The translations under genes and the position numbers were made by a program. From Verrucomicrobiota bacterium (GTDB lineage: Bacteria > Verrucomicrobiota > Kiritimatiellia > SS1-B-03-39 > UBA6053): a DNA stretch of 53,358 bases. Positions 51,095 to 53,358 of the stretch are shown one piece after another (position 1 is the first letter of the stretch; each line of letters starts with the position of its first letter). The DNA lies in NCBI GenBank assembly GCA_020831635.1, contig JAFIGC010000024.1, positions 1-53,358 of the forward strand. Direction: 5' to 3'. Below the pieces are notes generated by a model, which saw only the letters and a program-made list of their open reading frames with translations, did no database searches and was not told where the DNA came from.

Positions 51095-53260
51095 ATGAGA
51101 GGTTTTCACCCATTCAGGCAATCGTATAAATCGAGTTTTCCCTGTTCTGAACAAGACAGGATCCCGATTTCCGCTTTGAGGATGCGTTTTGTACGTAACC
51201 TTTTGGCTGTCAGCCCCTATAACGAGGCCTTCTTGTACATGTTGACCGAACAAATCGACGGTACCGCGTTTCGGGAGCTTTTTCTTGAGGCTTTTCAGGA
51301 AATCTCCAACGAGAAGATGGTGTTGATCGTCGAGAATGAAGAATTCGGGGGGGAAGGGCTGATGAATTTCGTCCTGTCCACGTTGCAGACCCATTCGGGA
51401 AGCCCCGTGGATAAGCGATTTCGGGCGCTTTTTCAGAAGGAGCTGGATCGGAAAATCCAGGAAACGCCTTTGTCCGAGAACTATTTGGATCGAAGCCGCC
51501 AGCTTCAACGCATGCTCGATCTGGATGAGATTTCGTTTCATATTATCGAATGTTGCAACCAGTATCGTAGCGATGAAGCGTTTGAAGCCTACGTTGACCG
51601 ATTCAACAGCATTGACTGGCCCTCCATGATCGCCGAGGCGGTGGGGTACCCTTTCCGCGAAGTCCAACAAAGGATTTCAGGCAGAAAGGGGTTGCTCGCG
51701 CGTGGCTTGATCGACATCGATTCCCGCTGTATCGGGGTGAATCGTTTGGTGAGCAATTATCTGCTGGGCGTTTCGGATTCGCCCTTGGGGGATGACGACA
51801 TCTCGCGTCAGCCGGACTCTCCGTACCCCCTCGACAGTTTTCCGGTGAAAGCGTTTCAGCGGGAATTCATTCGCGAACTGGTCGAGAAGCCCGGGCCATG
51901 CCATCTGTTGTTTTACGGGAAACCCGGAACCGGAAAAACCGAATTGGCCAAAGCCTTGGCGACGGTGACGGGAAGAAAAGCCTTTCTGGTCCGCTATGGA
52001 ACCACCGGAAATATGCGGGATCGCCACAGTGCGATCACGGCCGCTTTCACCCTGGTCTCCAAAGACGATTTGCTGATCGTGGATGAAGCGGACGGTTTCT
52101 TGAATACCGGGCCCGTTTTTCTCAAGAGTGCGGTCGACAAAGGGTGGATCAATAATTTTCTGGATGAATGTGCGCACAAGGTCATTTGGATCGCAAACGA
52201 GACGGATATGATCGACAGCTCCGTCTTTCGGCGGTTTTCATACAGTTTGGAATTCAAGAACTTCAGTGAAGATCAACGCCGCAGGGCTTGGGAGCATCAA
52301 CTGCGGCAAAATGCCCTGCAGAAGGGGATTGATCCGGAGATGATCCGTCATTTTGCCAAGAATTACGAGGTGGATGCCGGGGGGATTTCAACCGCATTTC
52401 AAGCCTTGAATGTCGTCGCGCACAACAGCAATCCCAACCCGGAGAAAATTCGGCAAGTCATCGAAACGGTTCTCGAGCATCAGGAGAAACTCGCCGGGAT
52501 CGTGAAAACGCCCAAAAAGATGATGCCGGTGGGCGAAGTCTACAGCTTGGAGGCGCTGCATACCGACGTCCCGGCGGAAGAGGTGATTACCGCCTTGACC
52601 GCTTGGCAAAAACGTCAGGAGTCGAAGCAGCCTCCGCTTCCCGCCAATTTGCTTTTCTGGGGCAATCCCGGAACCGGGAAAACCGAATTCGCCAAACATC
52701 TCGCGGCCTTGCTCGGCAAAACGCTGGACGTGCATCGGATGTCGGACCTGCAAAGCATGTATGTGGGGCAAACCGAGAAAAACATTGCCAGGGTGTTTCA
52801 GGAGGCCGCCGTCCATAACGCCATCCTTTTTCTGGACGAGGTCGATTCTTTGATTTTGGACCGTCGTACTGCGGTCAGGTCCTGGGAGGGCAGTCAGACC
52901 AATGAAGTGTTAACGCAAATGGAAAATTTCCGCGGGATTTGCATCTGCTGCACCAATCTTTTGGATCGACTTGACGAGGCGGTGCTTCGCCGTTTTACCT
53001 GGAAGGTGAAGTTTCTTCCGCTCACCGATGACGGCAAGGTGCTGCTTTTCCGCCGCTATTTTCAGCCAAGGGGGCGTTTGTCGGCCAAGGTCCTCAAAGC
53101 CCTCGCCGAGATCAAGGGGTTGACCCCCGGGGATTTCAAGACCGTCTGGCAACGTCAGCAATACATGGGACAAAAGTCCACGCGGCTTGAAAGTGTGGAG
53201 GCGCTCGCGAAAGAAGTCTCCTATAAACGGTGCCCCGGATCGAAGGCCATTGGGTTTTGA
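51095..53260 (+). CDS. Tandem AAA-domain ATPase
   Basis: A 721-residue protein with two AAA modules. N-terminal helical domain (about 1-255) with no recognised fold. AAA1 has Walker A YGKPGTGKTELAK (about 273-285), Walker B LLIVDEAD (about 325-332) and VFRRFSYSLEF with an arginine-finger candidate. AAA2 has Walker A WGNPGTGKTEFAK (about 522-534), Walker B ILFLDEVDS (about 576-584), and VLRRFTWKVKF. Both ATPase sites look active. It resembles COG0464-type ATPases; no protease or partner is adjacent within the window. The ribosome site AAGGAG (51083-51088) is 6 nt before the ATG. It stands directly after the tRNA terminator. Substrate and function are unknown; it may belong to a larger system beyond the right edge. 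Confidence 0.8.
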   Translation: MRGFHPFRQSYKSSFPCSEQDRIPISALRMRFVRNLLAVSPYNEAFLYMLTEQIDGTAFRELFLEAFQEISNEKMVLIVENEEFGGEGLMNFVLSTLQTHSGSPVDKRFRALFQKELDRKIQETPLSENYLDRSRQLQRMLDLDEISFHIIECCNQYRSDEAFEAYVDRFNSIDWPSMIAEAVGYPFREVQQRISGRKGLLARGLIDIDSRCIGVNRLVSNYLLGVSDSPLGDDDISRQPDSPYPLDSFPVKAFQREFIRELVEKPGPCHLLFYGKPGTGKTELAKALATVTGRKAFLVRYGTTGNMRDRHSAITAAFTLVSKDDLLIVDEADGFLNTGPVFLKSAVDKGWINNFLDECAHKVIWIANETDMIDSSVFRRFSYSLEFKNFSEDQRRRAWEHQLRQNALQKGIDPEMIRHFAKNYEVDAGGISTAFQALNVVAHNSNPNPEKIRQVIETVLEHQEKLAGIVKTPKKMMPVGEVYSLEALHTDVPAEEVITALTAWQKRQESKQPPLPANLLFWGNPGTGKTEFAKHLAALLGKTLDVHRMSDLQSMYVGQTEKNIARVFQEAAVHNAILFLDEVDSLILDRRTAVRSWEGSQTNEVLTQMENFRGICICCTNLLDRLDEAVLRRFTWKVKFLPLTDDGKVLLFRRYFQPRGRLSAKVLKALAEIKGLTPGDFKTVWQRQQYMGQKSTRLESVEALAKEVSYKRCPGSKAIGF

Positions 53261-53358
53261 GGTGGAGGGTGTTAACTTAAGAACTGTTCCGAGAGGATTC
53301 CCAGTGATTTCGGTTCCATTTTCGGGCCGAAGGTCCGAGCAAATACCAGCCCAGTCCG
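53261..53358. other. Right end of the window, non-coding
   Basis: 98 bp after the AAA gene. No start codon, terminator or repeat could be recognised here; the next gene would lie beyond the window. Confidence 0.4.

Overview
The window looks like chromosomal DNA from a Gram-negative bacterium of the PVC superphylum (Verrucomicrobiota in the broad sense, including Kiritimatiellota and Lentisphaerota). This is inferred from gene content, not from a marker search. A cassette ordered like Akkermansia Amuc_1102-1101-1100-1099-1098, ending in a TPR-secretin, points there. So do a secreted protein with a Verrucomicrobia-style C-terminal domain, an LpxL-type acyltransferase beside McsA-McsB-ClpC, and a lyxose-isomerase/aldolase pair. 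Coding density is high and codons are GC-rich. No transposase, prophage or CRISPR array is visible.

Layout. (1) 1-8.4 kb: a TPR lipoprotein, then a tightly coupled operon ilvE-mcsA-mcsB-clpC-lpxL-like (protein arginine phosphorylation and ClpC proteolysis), then an exported glutathione peroxidase. (2) 8.6-10.7 kb: a flavin/heme ferric-reductase-like membrane protein with a 35-residue membrane peptide behind it, then about 600 bp of non-coding DNA holding tandem repeats, a REP-like hairpin and a long rod-shaped RNA-like structure. (3) 10.7-14 kb: gatC-gatA-gatB. (4) 14-31.5 kb: one large type IV pilus/type II secretion region. It carries two PilB/GspE ATPases, PilT, a PilC/GspF platform, four GspH-I-J-K-like pseudopilins, an Amuc_1102-like protein, a PilM-PilN fusion, Amuc_1100- and Amuc_1099-like inner-membrane proteins, and a TPR-secretin with an 11-G tract in its coding sequence. 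(5) 31.6-38.1 kb: a GT-C/STT3-like membrane protein, coaE, rho with a long disordered N-terminus, and a VWA protein. (6) 38.1-50.8 kb: housekeeping and carbohydrate genes on both strands: a glycosyltransferase, an aldolase-like protein with D-lyxose isomerase, an exported toroid protein, rlmN, an HTH-like protein, an F5/8C protein, tyrS, a PPi-type phosphofructokinase and a large exported beta-helix protein. (7) 50.8-53.3 kb: tRNA-Arg(ACG) with its terminator, a G-tract-rich leader, and a tandem AAA ATPase that ends the window.

The genes for pilus assembly appear to form one machine. ATPases and platform drive a pseudopilus, the PilM-N/1100/1099 proteins form the alignment complex, and the secretin is the outer-membrane port. 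A prepilin peptidase and a clear major pilin are not in the window. The most unusual items are the G-tract in the secretin, the 182-nt rod-like RNA candidate before gatC, the covarying dispersed hairpin, and the tandem AAA gene behind the tRNA.
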